In this document: positions 53,359-61,871 of the stretch, in pieces
Layout: each line of letters starts with the position of its first letter
Numbering within the stretch: position 1 is the first letter of the stretch
From: Paenibacillus thalictri
Lineage (GTDB): Bacteria > Bacillota > Bacilli > Paenibacillales > NBRC-103111
DNA: 64,000 nucleotides
Assembly: GCF_004307995.1 (NCBI RefSeq)
Contig: NZ_SIRE01000004.1
Span: 186,001-250,000, forward strand
Direction of reading: 5' to 3'
The notes under the pieces: model-generated
What the model was told of the DNA's origin: nothing
The model's database searches: none
The model's input: the letters and a program-made list of their open reading frames with translations, nothing else
Translations under genes and position numbers: made by a program

Positions 53359-54717
53359 CTACTTGCTTGACTTGATGGCATCGTCGGATTTTTTCTTCAT
53401 GTTTTTGATCGCGTCTTCGACGGATTGTTCTTTCAGCAGCGCCTTTTCCGATTCTTCGGTCATGATCTGCAAAATTTTGGCCGCCCCTTCAGTCCGTACG
53501 CGGTCCAAGTTGCGGTGCATCGGGTTGTTCAGCACATACTTCTTGAACGAATCCAGATCAAACAGCTTATCGCGTTTGTCTCCGAGGAAATACTTGGTGA
53601 TATCGTCGGTGTTCGCTTTTTTCCAGGCCGGAATGCGCACTGAATTGATCATCGGATAGTAACCGTCTGTGGCGTAATATTTCAGGAACTGATACGCCGC
53701 TTCCTTGTTGCTCGCCTGCGGCGACATGGAGATCCATTCGCGCAGACCGCCGCTCCAAATTTCATTCTGCTCAGGCGTCAGCGTAGGCATCGGCGCAAAC
53801 GCGGTCACGAAATCATGAGGATACTTCTCCGGATCGCGGATATCCCGCAGCAGCGAGTTGTAGTTGTTGATCATCGCCACATGACCCTTCGTAAACTCGG
53901 AGGACATATCCATTTTGGATGCCTTCATCTCGATCAGCGGCACCTGCGACTGGTCGATGTTTTCCATTTGGTAGCGGATTTGCAGCGATTTCAGGAACGC
54001 CGGATCATCAAAGTTGGACTCCGGTTTGCCTTCCTTGTACGTATAGTCGCCGTTCAGCAGCGTCTGCGCCGGGCTGGCCCAATGGTTTCCGGCCGTCGCT
54101 TCGATCGAGCCGTAAATCTTGTTGTTGCCTTCACCTTTGGTCAGCTGCTTGGCGATTTTCATGTAATCGTCCCAGGTCCATTTATCGGGAATTTTGATAC
54201 CTGCGGCTTCAAGCATATTTTTATTGTACATGATAAAAGCGTTGGAGCCCCCGTTGGTAGGCATAAAATAGCGCTTGCCGCCGGTTTCGTACGGGTGCTT
54301 GCCGAAATTTTCCTCGAGATTGAAGTTTTCCTTATCGAGGAACGGGTCCAGCGGTTCCAGCAGCTTGCTTGTAATCCGTTTTTGCATCGTTTCCCAAGCG
54401 TAATTGATGTATACGTCGACGTTTCCGGCCAGCAGCGCCGCTTCCAGCTTGGTGTTGCCGCTGTCGTCATTCACAAACCGGGTGTAGGTGACCTGGATAT
54501 CGGGATGCGCCTTGTTCCAAGCATCGACCAGTTCCTGCGGTCCGGTTTCCGGCGGAATGGCTCCCCAGAAGTTCAAGTGAGTCACTTTCTTTTTCGGTTC
54601 GGCCCCTTGCTTCTGATCTCCCGACGCGGCTTTATCCCCGTTGCCGCATGCCGCCGTAGTCACTGCGAGCGCTGCCGCCAATACGCCAAACGATATTTGT
54701 TTTAAATGCGTTTTCAA
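53359..54717 (-). CDS. ABC transporter extracellular sugar-binding lipoprotein
   Basis: The protein has 452 residues. The signal MKTHLKQISFGVLAAALAVT ends in TAACGNGD, a lipobox. The mature domain begins VTHLNFWGAIPPETGPQELV and contains FVNDDSGNTKLEAALLAGNV and TNGGSNAFIMYNKNMLEAAG, typical of family-1 sugar-binding proteins. The ligand is likely a galactonate- or galactoside-type compound, judging only by the kinase gene in the cassette. It follows the YesN regulator by 146 bases and is followed by strong hairpins before the permeases. Confidence 0.92.
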   Translation of the reverse strand: MKTHLKQISFGVLAAALAVTTAACGNGDKAASGDQKQGAEPKKKVTHLNFWGAIPPETGPQELVDAWNKAHPDIQVTYTRFVNDDSGNTKLEAALLAGNVDVYINYAWETMQKRITSKLLEPLDPFLDKENFNLEENFGKHPYETGGKRYFMPTNGGSNAFIMYNKNMLEAAGIKIPDKWTWDDYMKIAKQLTKGEGNNKIYGSIEATAGNHWASPAQTLLNGDYTYKEGKPESNFDDPAFLKSLQIRYQMENIDQSQVPLIEMKASKMDMSSEFTKGHVAMINNYNSLLRDIRDPEKYPHDFVTAFAPMPTLTPEQNEIWSGGLREWISMSPQASNKEAAYQFLKYYATDGYYPMINSVRIPAWKKANTDDITKYFLGDKRDKLFDLDSFKKYVLNNPMHRNLDRVRTEGAAKILQIMTEESEKALLKEQSVEDAIKNMKKKSDDAIKSSK

Positions 54718-54863
54718 AATGTACTAGCCCCTTCCCTTTTCTGTGATGTTACCAACCGGCTTCATACGCCTTGGTTGAAAGTATACCGCTTCGGGGGTGC
54801 CGGGCAGGATAGAAGATTTTTTTACAAAACGTGCAATTTATTTGGATGGGACGATGAAAATTT

Positions 54864-56519
54864 TTAGATCGCACTCCCGTGCCGGGTAAACTGAGCGCGG
54901 TATTCGCTGGGCGTCATCTGCAGCTGTCCGCGGAAAATTTTGCGAAAATAAGCGACATCGTTATAACCGACCTCTTCGGAAATTTCCGTAATATTTTTCG
55001 AGGAGTCTCTTAACAGCAGCTGCGCTTTCGTCAACCGGTAATGCGTCAAAAATTCGCTGAAGCCTTCGCCCGTCTCCTTCTTGAACAGGTGGCTGAAATA
55101 CGTGCTGTTCAGCCCGATATGCTGGGCAACGTCGACAATGCTGATCTCATCGGCATAATGCCGCTCGACATACCGCTTCGCTTTCTCAATTTCTTCGCGC
55201 GAACGCAAGCCTTTGGACAGCTGGCGAATCAGCTCCTCCATCCGGATCGTATAGTCGATATACCAATTCCGCATATCCTCCAGCGTTTCCAGCGAATGAA
55301 TCTGCTCGAACGGACTGACCGAACGGTCGTGCGATTCTTTCGCTGAACCGTCGTAACTCTTGTACATCCTCAGCCAAGGAATGACCCATTCGGTGAAATA
55401 CGATTTGACATCTTCTGCGGGCCAAGCGCCTGCCGTTTTGATCGACTCGATACATTCCAGCACGGTGATACGTACCTTTTCAAAAGCAAAGCTGTCCAGG
55501 TCGGCAGCCATTGCCTTCTCATCAAGCATGGCGGACAGCGGCCCCAGCCTGTTATCCGCCGCCGCATCATCCCCGGCCGGATTGGAGTCCGGGTAGAACT
55601 GAATGGAACCGTGGCCGTGGTAAAATTTTTGTTCGAGCGCCGACGCGCTTTGCGAATAACCTGCGTAAAAATGCTGGAACATATTCATCCGCTCGCCGAT
55701 GCCGATGGAAACCGAATAGTTCAAAAAGCGCAGCAGCGAATGCTGAATCTCCTTGGCGAGCAGGAAGGTTGATTCGTTGTTCCAGCCGTCCCCTACGGCG
55801 CATACCGCTAAATATTCGTCTTCATCAAGCTCCACGACATCCGTTGCAACTTCTCTGCCCAGCACTTCTTCCACGATATTAATCACCGAATATTTTAAAA
55901 GGTGGCCGCGCAGCTTCGGGTCGTTCTTATCCAGCCTGTACGGTCGGTCGCCACGAATAGACATCGCGATGTGCTCCCCCGGAGCAATCCGCAGCTTGAG
56001 ACGGCCGCCGAGCTTCAAGGTTTGATGTTTATCGCGAACGGCAATCCGGTAAAAATGCTCCTTCAGCACCGCTTGCTCAGGCTGCAGCGGTTCTTCCGCC
56101 TGCACGGCAGGCTCGGCTGCTCCTTTTCCCGCGGCGCGCAGCTGGTCCAGTTCCTTGCCCACTTTTTCCAGAATGCCGATCAAGTTCTCCGGATTAAACG
56201 ACAACTTCAGAAAATAATCGTTGACGCCCAAACGGAATGCCTGCTGCAGCACATCGAATTCGTTGACGCAGCTGAGCACAACGATTTTCAAATCCGGCCA
56301 GCGCTTTAACGCTTGTTCGATAAAAGCAATCCCGTCCATCTTGGGCATCCGGATATCCGTCAGCACCACATCGGGAGCAAGCTGCTCGCATAACGCCAGC
56401 GCTTCTTCCCCGTTGCCCGCTTCGCCGCACAAGGTAAACCCAATCTGTTCCCATTCGATAAACGATTTTAATCCGACCCGGACGATCATCTCATCATCCG
56501 CGATAAGCACTTTGTACAT
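54864..56519 (-). CDS. YesN-type response regulator, AraC output
   Basis: The protein has 551 residues. Receiver: MYKVLIADDEMIVRVGLK, Asp 55 in DVVLTDIRMPKMDG, and LSCVNEFDVLQQ. AraC helices: ISIVDVAQHIGLNSTYFSHL and ITEISEEVGYNDVAYFRKIF, with GQLQMTPSEYRAQ at the end. ATG 56519 is six bases after AAAGGAGGAACG and lies inside the end of the kinase gene (26-base overlap). A ~280-residue linker separates the two domains, with a few insertions relative to the other two regulators. It probably turns on the transporter and kinase genes downstream. Confidence 0.92.
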   Translation of the reverse strand: MYKVLIADDEMIVRVGLKSFIEWEQIGFTLCGEAGNGEEALALCEQLAPDVVLTDIRMPKMDGIAFIEQALKRWPDLKIVVLSCVNEFDVLQQAFRLGVNDYFLKLSFNPENLIGILEKVGKELDQLRAAGKGAAEPAVQAEEPLQPEQAVLKEHFYRIAVRDKHQTLKLGGRLKLRIAPGEHIAMSIRGDRPYRLDKNDPKLRGHLLKYSVINIVEEVLGREVATDVVELDEDEYLAVCAVGDGWNNESTFLLAKEIQHSLLRFLNYSVSIGIGERMNMFQHFYAGYSQSASALEQKFYHGHGSIQFYPDSNPAGDDAAADNRLGPLSAMLDEKAMAADLDSFAFEKVRITVLECIESIKTAGAWPAEDVKSYFTEWVIPWLRMYKSYDGSAKESHDRSVSPFEQIHSLETLEDMRNWYIDYTIRMEELIRQLSKGLRSREEIEKAKRYVERHYADEISIVDVAQHIGLNSTYFSHLFKKETGEGFSEFLTHYRLTKAQLLLRDSSKNITEISEEVGYNDVAYFRKIFRGQLQMTPSEYRAQFTRHGSAI

Positions 56520-58275
56520 AAAGGCGTTCCTCCTTTCCCATGACCAGAGGCAAGACGATGCGCACAACGGTGCTGATGCCCTCAACGCTGGCAAACATCA
56601 TCCCGTATTGCGGGCCGTACAGCATCCGGATGCGCTCCTGCACGTTGCGCAAGCCGATGCCGGATATTTGCCGATGTTCAGGCTGATTCCCAGCCGGCGT
56701 CTCGGCGAACAATTGCTTCAGCCTCTCTTCGCTGATCCCTTTGCCGTTATCCTTGACGAACAAAATCAGCTTATCCTCGCCGGCTTCCGCTTCGATTCTG
56801 ATTTCTCCGCGGATTTCGTGCTGCTCGAACCCATGCAAAATCGCGTTCTCCACAAGCGGCTGCAGCACAAACTTGGGAATCATCGCCTGCTGCAGTTCAT
56901 CAGGGACGTGTATCGACAAGCTGACCCGTTCCCCGAACCGCGCGTATTGCAGCTTCATGTAATGCTGGACGTAATCGATCTCTTGGCGAAGCGAGATGCG
57001 ATCTTCCACCCGTGAAGTGCTCATTTCCAAAATTTTGCCGAGTGACGAAATTAAATCCGCCACATGATGCGCTTTGCTGATCGATGCCGTCCATTTGATC
57101 GAACTGAGCGTATTAAACAGAAAATGCGGGTTCACTTGAGCCAGCAGCGATTCGTAATATATTTCCGATTTTTTGCGTTCCTCTTCCCGCAGCTGCCCGA
57201 ACAAATCGCCGATTTGCCGAACCATCCGGTTGAAATGAAGCGCAATATGGCTGACTTCATCTTTTGTCGTTATTGCAACCTCTGCGTCCCAATCGCCTTC
57301 TCCGACCCGTTTCATCGCCCATCTCAGCTGCTTCAAAGGCCGGGTAATGCGGTTGGTGACAAGCGCGGTGACGCCGATAAACACAAGCAGCGAAATCAGC
57401 GAAAATAACGTAAAACTTTTCATCAGGAAGCGAATGTCCTTGTACAGCTCGGCTTCGTCCAGCAGTTGAACGACCGTCCAGCCCTTCAAGGGCAAACCTT
57501 GCGAAATGACACGAAATCCGCTGCGATTGAACTGATGAATATCAACCGAGTTCCAGCTTGTAAAATGGCTCGCCAAATCTAGTTTCAACTCATCCGGCAA
57601 CTCTTCGTCATGGCCGTAAATGAGCTCACCCTGCTCGTTATAAATAAGCGTTGCCCAGCTGTTTTTGATCTCGGAGAGCCACTTATCGATTTGCGACTGC
57701 TCGATGCTTGTACGTAAAACGCCGGAGTTTCCTTCTATAGCCTGAGCCATGGAAAGCATAGGGGACTTAGCGCTGCTGTTTCGCAAAAAATTGTTCTCCA
57801 GCGGCATCCATACCGGAAAAGGCGAATGCTGCACGGCTTTGCCGTACCACTCGCTTGCCGTTAGGCTTTTCCCCGGCAGCGATGGCCAGTTGCCGAACAC
57901 CCGGCCGTCACGGGCGACCAGCGTAAAATAGATGCTGCTCACCCTTCCCGTATTTTGCGCCTCGTCGAAAGCCCGGTCCAGTGTGTCCATATCGAGCTGG
58001 TACTGCCAATCAGACTCTCCGCTGCCCCGCTCCACTATTTGCTTGGTGGCCGGATTCAAGATGATGCCGTTGGATACGCGGACCAGATCGAGCAGGCGGC
58101 TTCCCACCAGCTGGTACATTTGTTCGAACGATTTATTGGAGTAGTCCTGGACTTTGGATTCCAACGTGCTGCTGTACTGCTGATAAAGCAGCAGCAGCGC
58201 CAAATAAATGGGGATTAATACGAAAATGACAAAAGCGCTGATGAGCTTGATGGAAAGGGAAGAAAAAATTTTCAC
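56494..58275 (-). CDS. YesM-type sensor histidine kinase
   Basis: The protein has 593 residues: helix 1 (10-30), dCache-like sensor (31-285), helix 2 (288-307), HAMP, kinase box LAQVNPHFLFNTLSSIKW with His 384, and ATPase motifs LQPLVENAILHG and VKDNGKGI. The start is a GTG at 58275 after GGGAGGAGG. It overlaps the response regulator start by 26 bases. It lies 91 bases downstream of the IclR gene on the same strand. It probably senses the sugar acid taken up by the cassette. Confidence 0.92.
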   Translation of the reverse strand: MKIFSSLSIKLISAFVIFVLIPIYLALLLLYQQYSSTLESKVQDYSNKSFEQMYQLVGSRLLDLVRVSNGIILNPATKQIVERGSGESDWQYQLDMDTLDRAFDEAQNTGRVSSIYFTLVARDGRVFGNWPSLPGKSLTASEWYGKAVQHSPFPVWMPLENNFLRNSSAKSPMLSMAQAIEGNSGVLRTSIEQSQIDKWLSEIKNSWATLIYNEQGELIYGHDEELPDELKLDLASHFTSWNSVDIHQFNRSGFRVISQGLPLKGWTVVQLLDEAELYKDIRFLMKSFTLFSLISLLVFIGVTALVTNRITRPLKQLRWAMKRVGEGDWDAEVAITTKDEVSHIALHFNRMVRQIGDLFGQLREEERKKSEIYYESLLAQVNPHFLFNTLSSIKWTASISKAHHVADLISSLGKILEMSTSRVEDRISLRQEIDYVQHYMKLQYARFGERVSLSIHVPDELQQAMIPKFVLQPLVENAILHGFEQHEIRGEIRIEAEAGEDKLILFVKDNGKGISEERLKQLFAETPAGNQPEHRQISGIGLRNVQERIRMLYGPQYGMMFASVEGISTVVRIVLPLVMGKEERLYVQSAYRG

Positions 58276-58366
58276 CGTGATCCTCCTCCCGGTTGGTTTA
58301 AGCCGATTCTGGTTGTCTGTGGTTGGGGGAGCCGCAAAAAAGCACAGCTTTCTGCAAATCCTCGCT

Positions 58367-59167
58367 TTAGAAGCGGGAATACCCTGCGGTAATATAACCC
58401 ATCTTCATCGAGATGCGGTCTGTCGCCTCGATCAATATGGCCGACAGCTCGGCTTCCCTGCGGGACAAATCCATCTCCGACAGCGGCCCGGAGATGCTGA
58501 TGCCGCCGATCACCTGCCCGGACCGGCCTCTGACCGGTGCCGCAATGCAAGCTCTCCCTAGCGCCAGCTCCTCGTTTTCGATGGCGTAACCCCGCTTGCG
58601 GACCTGGTCCAATTGAAGCAGCAGCTCGTCTTGAACGGTAATCGTTTTTTCGGTGTAGCCCTTCATACCTTCTTCTTCGAGAATTTGCGCCGCCTTGCCA
58701 GGATCTGCGAAAGCAAGCAGCACTTTACCGATTCCCGTGCAATGAAGCGGATTGCGGCGGCCGATCATCGTAAACATACGCGGCGATTTATGGCTGTCGA
58801 CATGCGCCAGGTAAAACATTTGCCCGCCGTTCAAAATCGCCAGATTTGCGCCGAGCCCCAGTTTTCGTTCTAGCTCATGCAGCTCGGGCAGCGCTTGCTT
58901 GCGAATTTCATAATGATTAAGGGCGATGCCGCCCAGCGATATAATTTCCGGGCCGAGCCGGTAAAAGCCGGTCAGCTCGTCTTTTTCCACATAACCAAGC
59001 GTCACCATCGTGGTGAGCAGCCTTGATACGTTGCTTTGCGTTAAATTCAGCTTTTTGGCAAAATCTATGCCCCTGAGTTCCGGCTGCTCGTCGGAAAAGC
59101 AGGATAAGATCCCGAGCGCTCTAGTCACGCTTTGCGTAAGCATTGTAGCGGTTTGTTCCTGTTTCAA
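58367..59167 (-). CDS. IclR-family transcriptional regulator
   Basis: The protein has 266 residues. The N-terminal winged helix-turn-helix (ALGILSCFSDEQPELRGIDF, AKKLNLTQSNVSRLLTTMV) and the C-terminal effector domain (PRMFTMIGRRNPLHCTGIGK, GYAIENEELALGRACIAAPV, IGGISISGPLS) are classic IclR. The start is a TTG, eight bases after AAGGAG. It is divergent from the dehydratase gene across a 382-base spacer that holds an inverted repeat. By analogy with KdgR and DgoR-like proteins it probably represses sugar-acid genes; the effector is unknown. Confidence 0.92.
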   Translation of the reverse strand: MKQEQTATMLTQSVTRALGILSCFSDEQPELRGIDFAKKLNLTQSNVSRLLTTMVTLGYVEKDELTGFYRLGPEIISLGGIALNHYEIRKQALPELHELERKLGLGANLAILNGGQMFYLAHVDSHKSPRMFTMIGRRNPLHCTGIGKVLLAFADPGKAAQILEEEGMKGYTEKTITVQDELLLQLDQVRKRGYAIENEELALGRACIAAPVRGRSGQVIGGISISGPLSEMDLSRREAELSAILIEATDRISMKMGYITAGYSRF

Positions 59168-59436
59168 AATACCACTCCTTCATATCGAGGCCGCTAAAAA
59201 AGTGAACGCTGCATGTGCGAATCATTCTTACGATCGCTCATTGTCCCCGAATTTCTTGAATCGTACCCGCTTGTGGCATTTGAAATTCAGGGACAAAGGC
59301 GAACGCTGACGCTTCTCCAGAATGATTTCGCCCACTCCGCTACTTTTTTCGATGCCTCTTCATATCTCTCCTGTCCTTATATTGCAACAGCGGGCAGGAT
59401 GCCGCGAAGACCGTACGGACATTTGTCTATAATGTC

Positions 59437-59502
59437 ATTGTATAATCATCCGATACGATATTCAATTTTATTATTGAATTATGTCTTATCGTATTATACA
59501 AT
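59437..59502. promoter_or_regulatory. Large dyad and TATAAT boxes between the IclR and dehydratase genes
   Basis: ATTGTATAAT at 59437-59446 and its exact complement ATTATACAAT at 59493-59502 are 46 bases apart. Between them TTCAAT (59461) pairs with ATTGAA (59473). TATAAT boxes at 59428 and 59441 suggest promoters. It is a good candidate for an IclR operator; the exact -35 is not clear. Confidence 0.5.
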
Positions 59503-59549
59503 CAATTTGCACATTATGAAATACAATTATCGAAAAGCGGGTGAAGTCA

Positions 59550-60707
59550 ATGAAAATTGAAAGCATTGAAGTGTATCCGTTAAAAATCCGGAAAGGCCCC
59601 GTCTACCTGGGCAATTCCAGCGGGTTAAGACAGGATAACGATTATTATATCCGGCCGGAGTACCGCTCCATTTATTCCCGCAACCTGGAAACCTTGCTGG
59701 TGAAGATCACCACGGACAGCGGTATTTACGGCTGGGGCGAGGCGCTTGCGCCGGTCGGTCCCGAGGTGACGGGAGAAATCATCAACCGGCTGTTTGCCCC
59801 ATTCTTAATCGGCATGGATCCTAGAAACATCGACGTCATTTGGAACAGACTGTACGATTCGATGCGGGAACGCGGTTATTTCTCGGGATTTATGGTCGAC
59901 GCCATTACAGCGGTCGACGTTGCGCTCTGGGACATTCTTGGGAAATCCGTCGGATTGCCCGTCTATCAACTGCTCGGCGGAGCTTACCGGAAAGAAATTC
60001 CCGCTTACGTCTCCGGCATCCCGCGGGAAACGAAGGAAGAACGCATCCAGCTCGCCCTGGAATGGAAGGCCAAAGGTTTCCAAGCGATCAAGCTGCACCT
60101 CGGCTACGGCGTCCATGAGGATGCGGAAGTCGCAACTTATATGAGAGAAGCGCTAGGGGAACGGTTCCGGCTGATGGTCGACGCCCACTGGCAATATTCG
60201 GTGCCGGAGGCGATTCAGCTTGGCCGGCGTCTGGAGAAGCTTGGCATCGAGTTTCTGGAAGCGCCGACAGCGCCGGAAGATGTGGACGGAACAGCGGAAA
60301 TCGCTCGAGCCCTCGATATGGCGGTCGCCATCGGCGAAGCGAAGCGCACCCGCTACCAGTTCAAGGACCGCCTGCTAAAGAGAGCCGCGGATATCCTGCA
60401 GCCGGACGTCGGGCGCACCGGTATTACCGAGATGAGAAAAATCGCCAATTTGGCGGAATCGTTTAATATTCCGATCGCTCCACACTTAAGCGTCGGACAA
60501 GGGATTTGCATCGCGGCCACCTTGCATAACAGCGCCTCGATTTCCAATTTCCTGATTCTCGAATACCAGCCGACGGTCATGGAAGTGGCCAATACGCTGC
60601 TGAAGGAACCGATCGTTTGCGAGAACGGCTATTATAAAGTGCCCGAAGGCCCCGGCCTTGGCGTCGACATCAACGAAGATAAGCTGCGCGAGCTGATGAG
60701 CGAGTAG
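59550..60707 (+). CDS. Enolase-superfamily sugar-acid dehydratase
   Basis: The protein has 385 residues and the same order as the paralogue at 39970. K181-x-H183 (IKLHLG), metal ligands D211 (VDAHWQ), E237 (FLEAPT) and E263 (IGEAK), and the D286/H312 dyad (QPDVG, APHLS) are all visible. It should dehydrate an aldonate to a 2-keto-3-deoxy acid. ATG 59550 is favoured over a GTG at 59541; the ribosome binding site is weak (GGGTGA). It is followed 45 bases later by the DapA-family gene, in a two-gene operon likely under IclR control. Confidence 0.9.
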   Translation: MKIESIEVYPLKIRKGPVYLGNSSGLRQDNDYYIRPEYRSIYSRNLETLLVKITTDSGIYGWGEALAPVGPEVTGEIINRLFAPFLIGMDPRNIDVIWNRLYDSMRERGYFSGFMVDAITAVDVALWDILGKSVGLPVYQLLGGAYRKEIPAYVSGIPRETKEERIQLALEWKAKGFQAIKLHLGYGVHEDAEVATYMREALGERFRLMVDAHWQYSVPEAIQLGRRLEKLGIEFLEAPTAPEDVDGTAEIARALDMAVAIGEAKRTRYQFKDRLLKRAADILQPDVGRTGITEMRKIANLAESFNIPIAPHLSVGQGICIAATLHNSASISNFLILEYQPTVMEVANTLLKEPIVCENGYYKVPEGPGLGVDINEDKLRELMSE

Positions 60708-60752
60708 ATTCGAACCATCATCCATCATTTTAACTATGCGGAGGGACATAAC

Positions 60753-61691
60753 ATGAGTAAAACGGACGTGAAACTCGAGGGAATATATCCGATTTTGGCT
60801 ACACCTTTTAAGGACAATGGAGAGGTCGACGAAAACAGCCTGCGTGAGCTGGTTCGTTTCCAGCTGCACGCGAAGGTGGACGGCATCGCCTTGTTTGGAA
60901 TGGCCAGCGAAATGTACACGCTGCTGGACGAGGAAAAAGCACGGATCGCGGAAATCGTCGTTGACGAAGTGAAAGGCCGGGTGCCGCTTGTATTCGGAAG
61001 TGGTCATACCGGGCTGGAAACCGCCGTTCAATTGAGCAAGAAAGCGGAAAAGCAAGGCGCCGACGCGCTGATGGTGCTGCCGCCTTATATGGCTAAGCCG
61101 GACGGAACAAGACTTTACGACTATTTTGCCGCGATTGCCAAAGCGGTTACGATTCCGATCATGATCCAAGATGCGCCGCTGGCGAGCGGAGTGAATATGC
61201 CGGCGCCGCTGCTGGCCCGTTTGTCCAAGGAGTTCGAGAACATCTCTTACGTCAAAGTAGAAGCCCCGCCTACCTCGCTTAAAGTGACGGACGTGCTGCA
61301 GCAATCGGACGGACGTTTGACCGTATTCGGCGGCATGAACGGGATGTATTTCTACGAGGAATTGGGCAGAGGCGCCGTTGGCACGATGCCTGCCTGCGAA
61401 TTCCCCGAAGTATGCGTCAAAATTTATCAGGCGTTTAAAGCCGGCGATCTCGATACCGCGCGCAGAACATTTTATCAATATTTGCCGTTTATGAGAATCG
61501 GCACGATCCCCGGCTTTGCGATGTCGGTACATAAGGAAGTGCTAAAAGCGGGCGGTGTCATCGAATCCGCTTATGTCCGCAATCCGAACGCGCCGATGGA
61601 TGATCTGCTGCGCCGCGAAGTGATGGATACGCTGAAGGATCTTGATTTGCTTGCGCTCCGCTGGAGAGAAGCGAGAAACGAGAGGCAATAA
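60753..61691 (+). CDS. DapA/NAL-family aldolase or dehydratase (not canonical DapA)
   Basis: The protein has 312 residues. Schiff-base Lys 168 is in SYVKVEAPPT; YPILATPF, GIALFGMASE and ADALMVLPPYM are family blocks. In the usual IxxYNxP position the sequence is IMIQDAP, so the catalytic Tyr is replaced by Gln 139. This rules against a lysine-pathway role and fits a branch acting on 2-keto-3-deoxy sugar acids. GGAGGG lies before the ATG. It could cleave the product of the dehydratase 45 bases upstream; whether before or after DgoK acts is open. Confidence 0.85.
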   Translation: MSKTDVKLEGIYPILATPFKDNGEVDENSLRELVRFQLHAKVDGIALFGMASEMYTLLDEEKARIAEIVVDEVKGRVPLVFGSGHTGLETAVQLSKKAEKQGADALMVLPPYMAKPDGTRLYDYFAAIAKAVTIPIMIQDAPLASGVNMPAPLLARLSKEFENISYVKVEAPPTSLKVTDVLQQSDGRLTVFGGMNGMYFYEELGRGAVGTMPACEFPEVCVKIYQAFKAGDLDTARRTFYQYLPFMRIGTIPGFAMSVHKEVLKAGGVIESAYVRNPNAPMDDLLRREVMDTLKDLDLLALRWREARNERQ

Positions 61692-61715
61692 GCGCTTAGC
61701 ATGAGCGCGTATGGA

Positions 61716-61764
61716 AGCAGCCCTGTCATTTGAGACTTTATCTCGAATGCAGGGCTGCTTTTTT
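61716..61764 (+). terminator. Intrinsic terminator of the dehydratase-aldolase operon
   Basis: AGCAGCCCTG pairs with CAGGGCTGCT around a 23-base loop and runs into six T, 25 bases past the stop. Confidence 0.88.
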
Positions 61765-61871
61765 GCAGCTATCAGATGCGGTGTGCCGCTGGTTAAACGA
61801 ATATCCGGCTAGCTCAATGCCGGGGGGAAAGTTTTTATCGGCACTTAAGCCCACCGCTCGCTTTCGAATCT

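Noticed and set aside
53201..53659. A 152-codon plus-strand frame
   Set aside because: It runs through two terminators and into the antisense of the binding protein gene; the start is inside the RNA candidate.
60486..61532. A 348-codon open frame on the minus strand
   Set aside because: It is antisense to the DapA-family gene and has no plausible start or domain.
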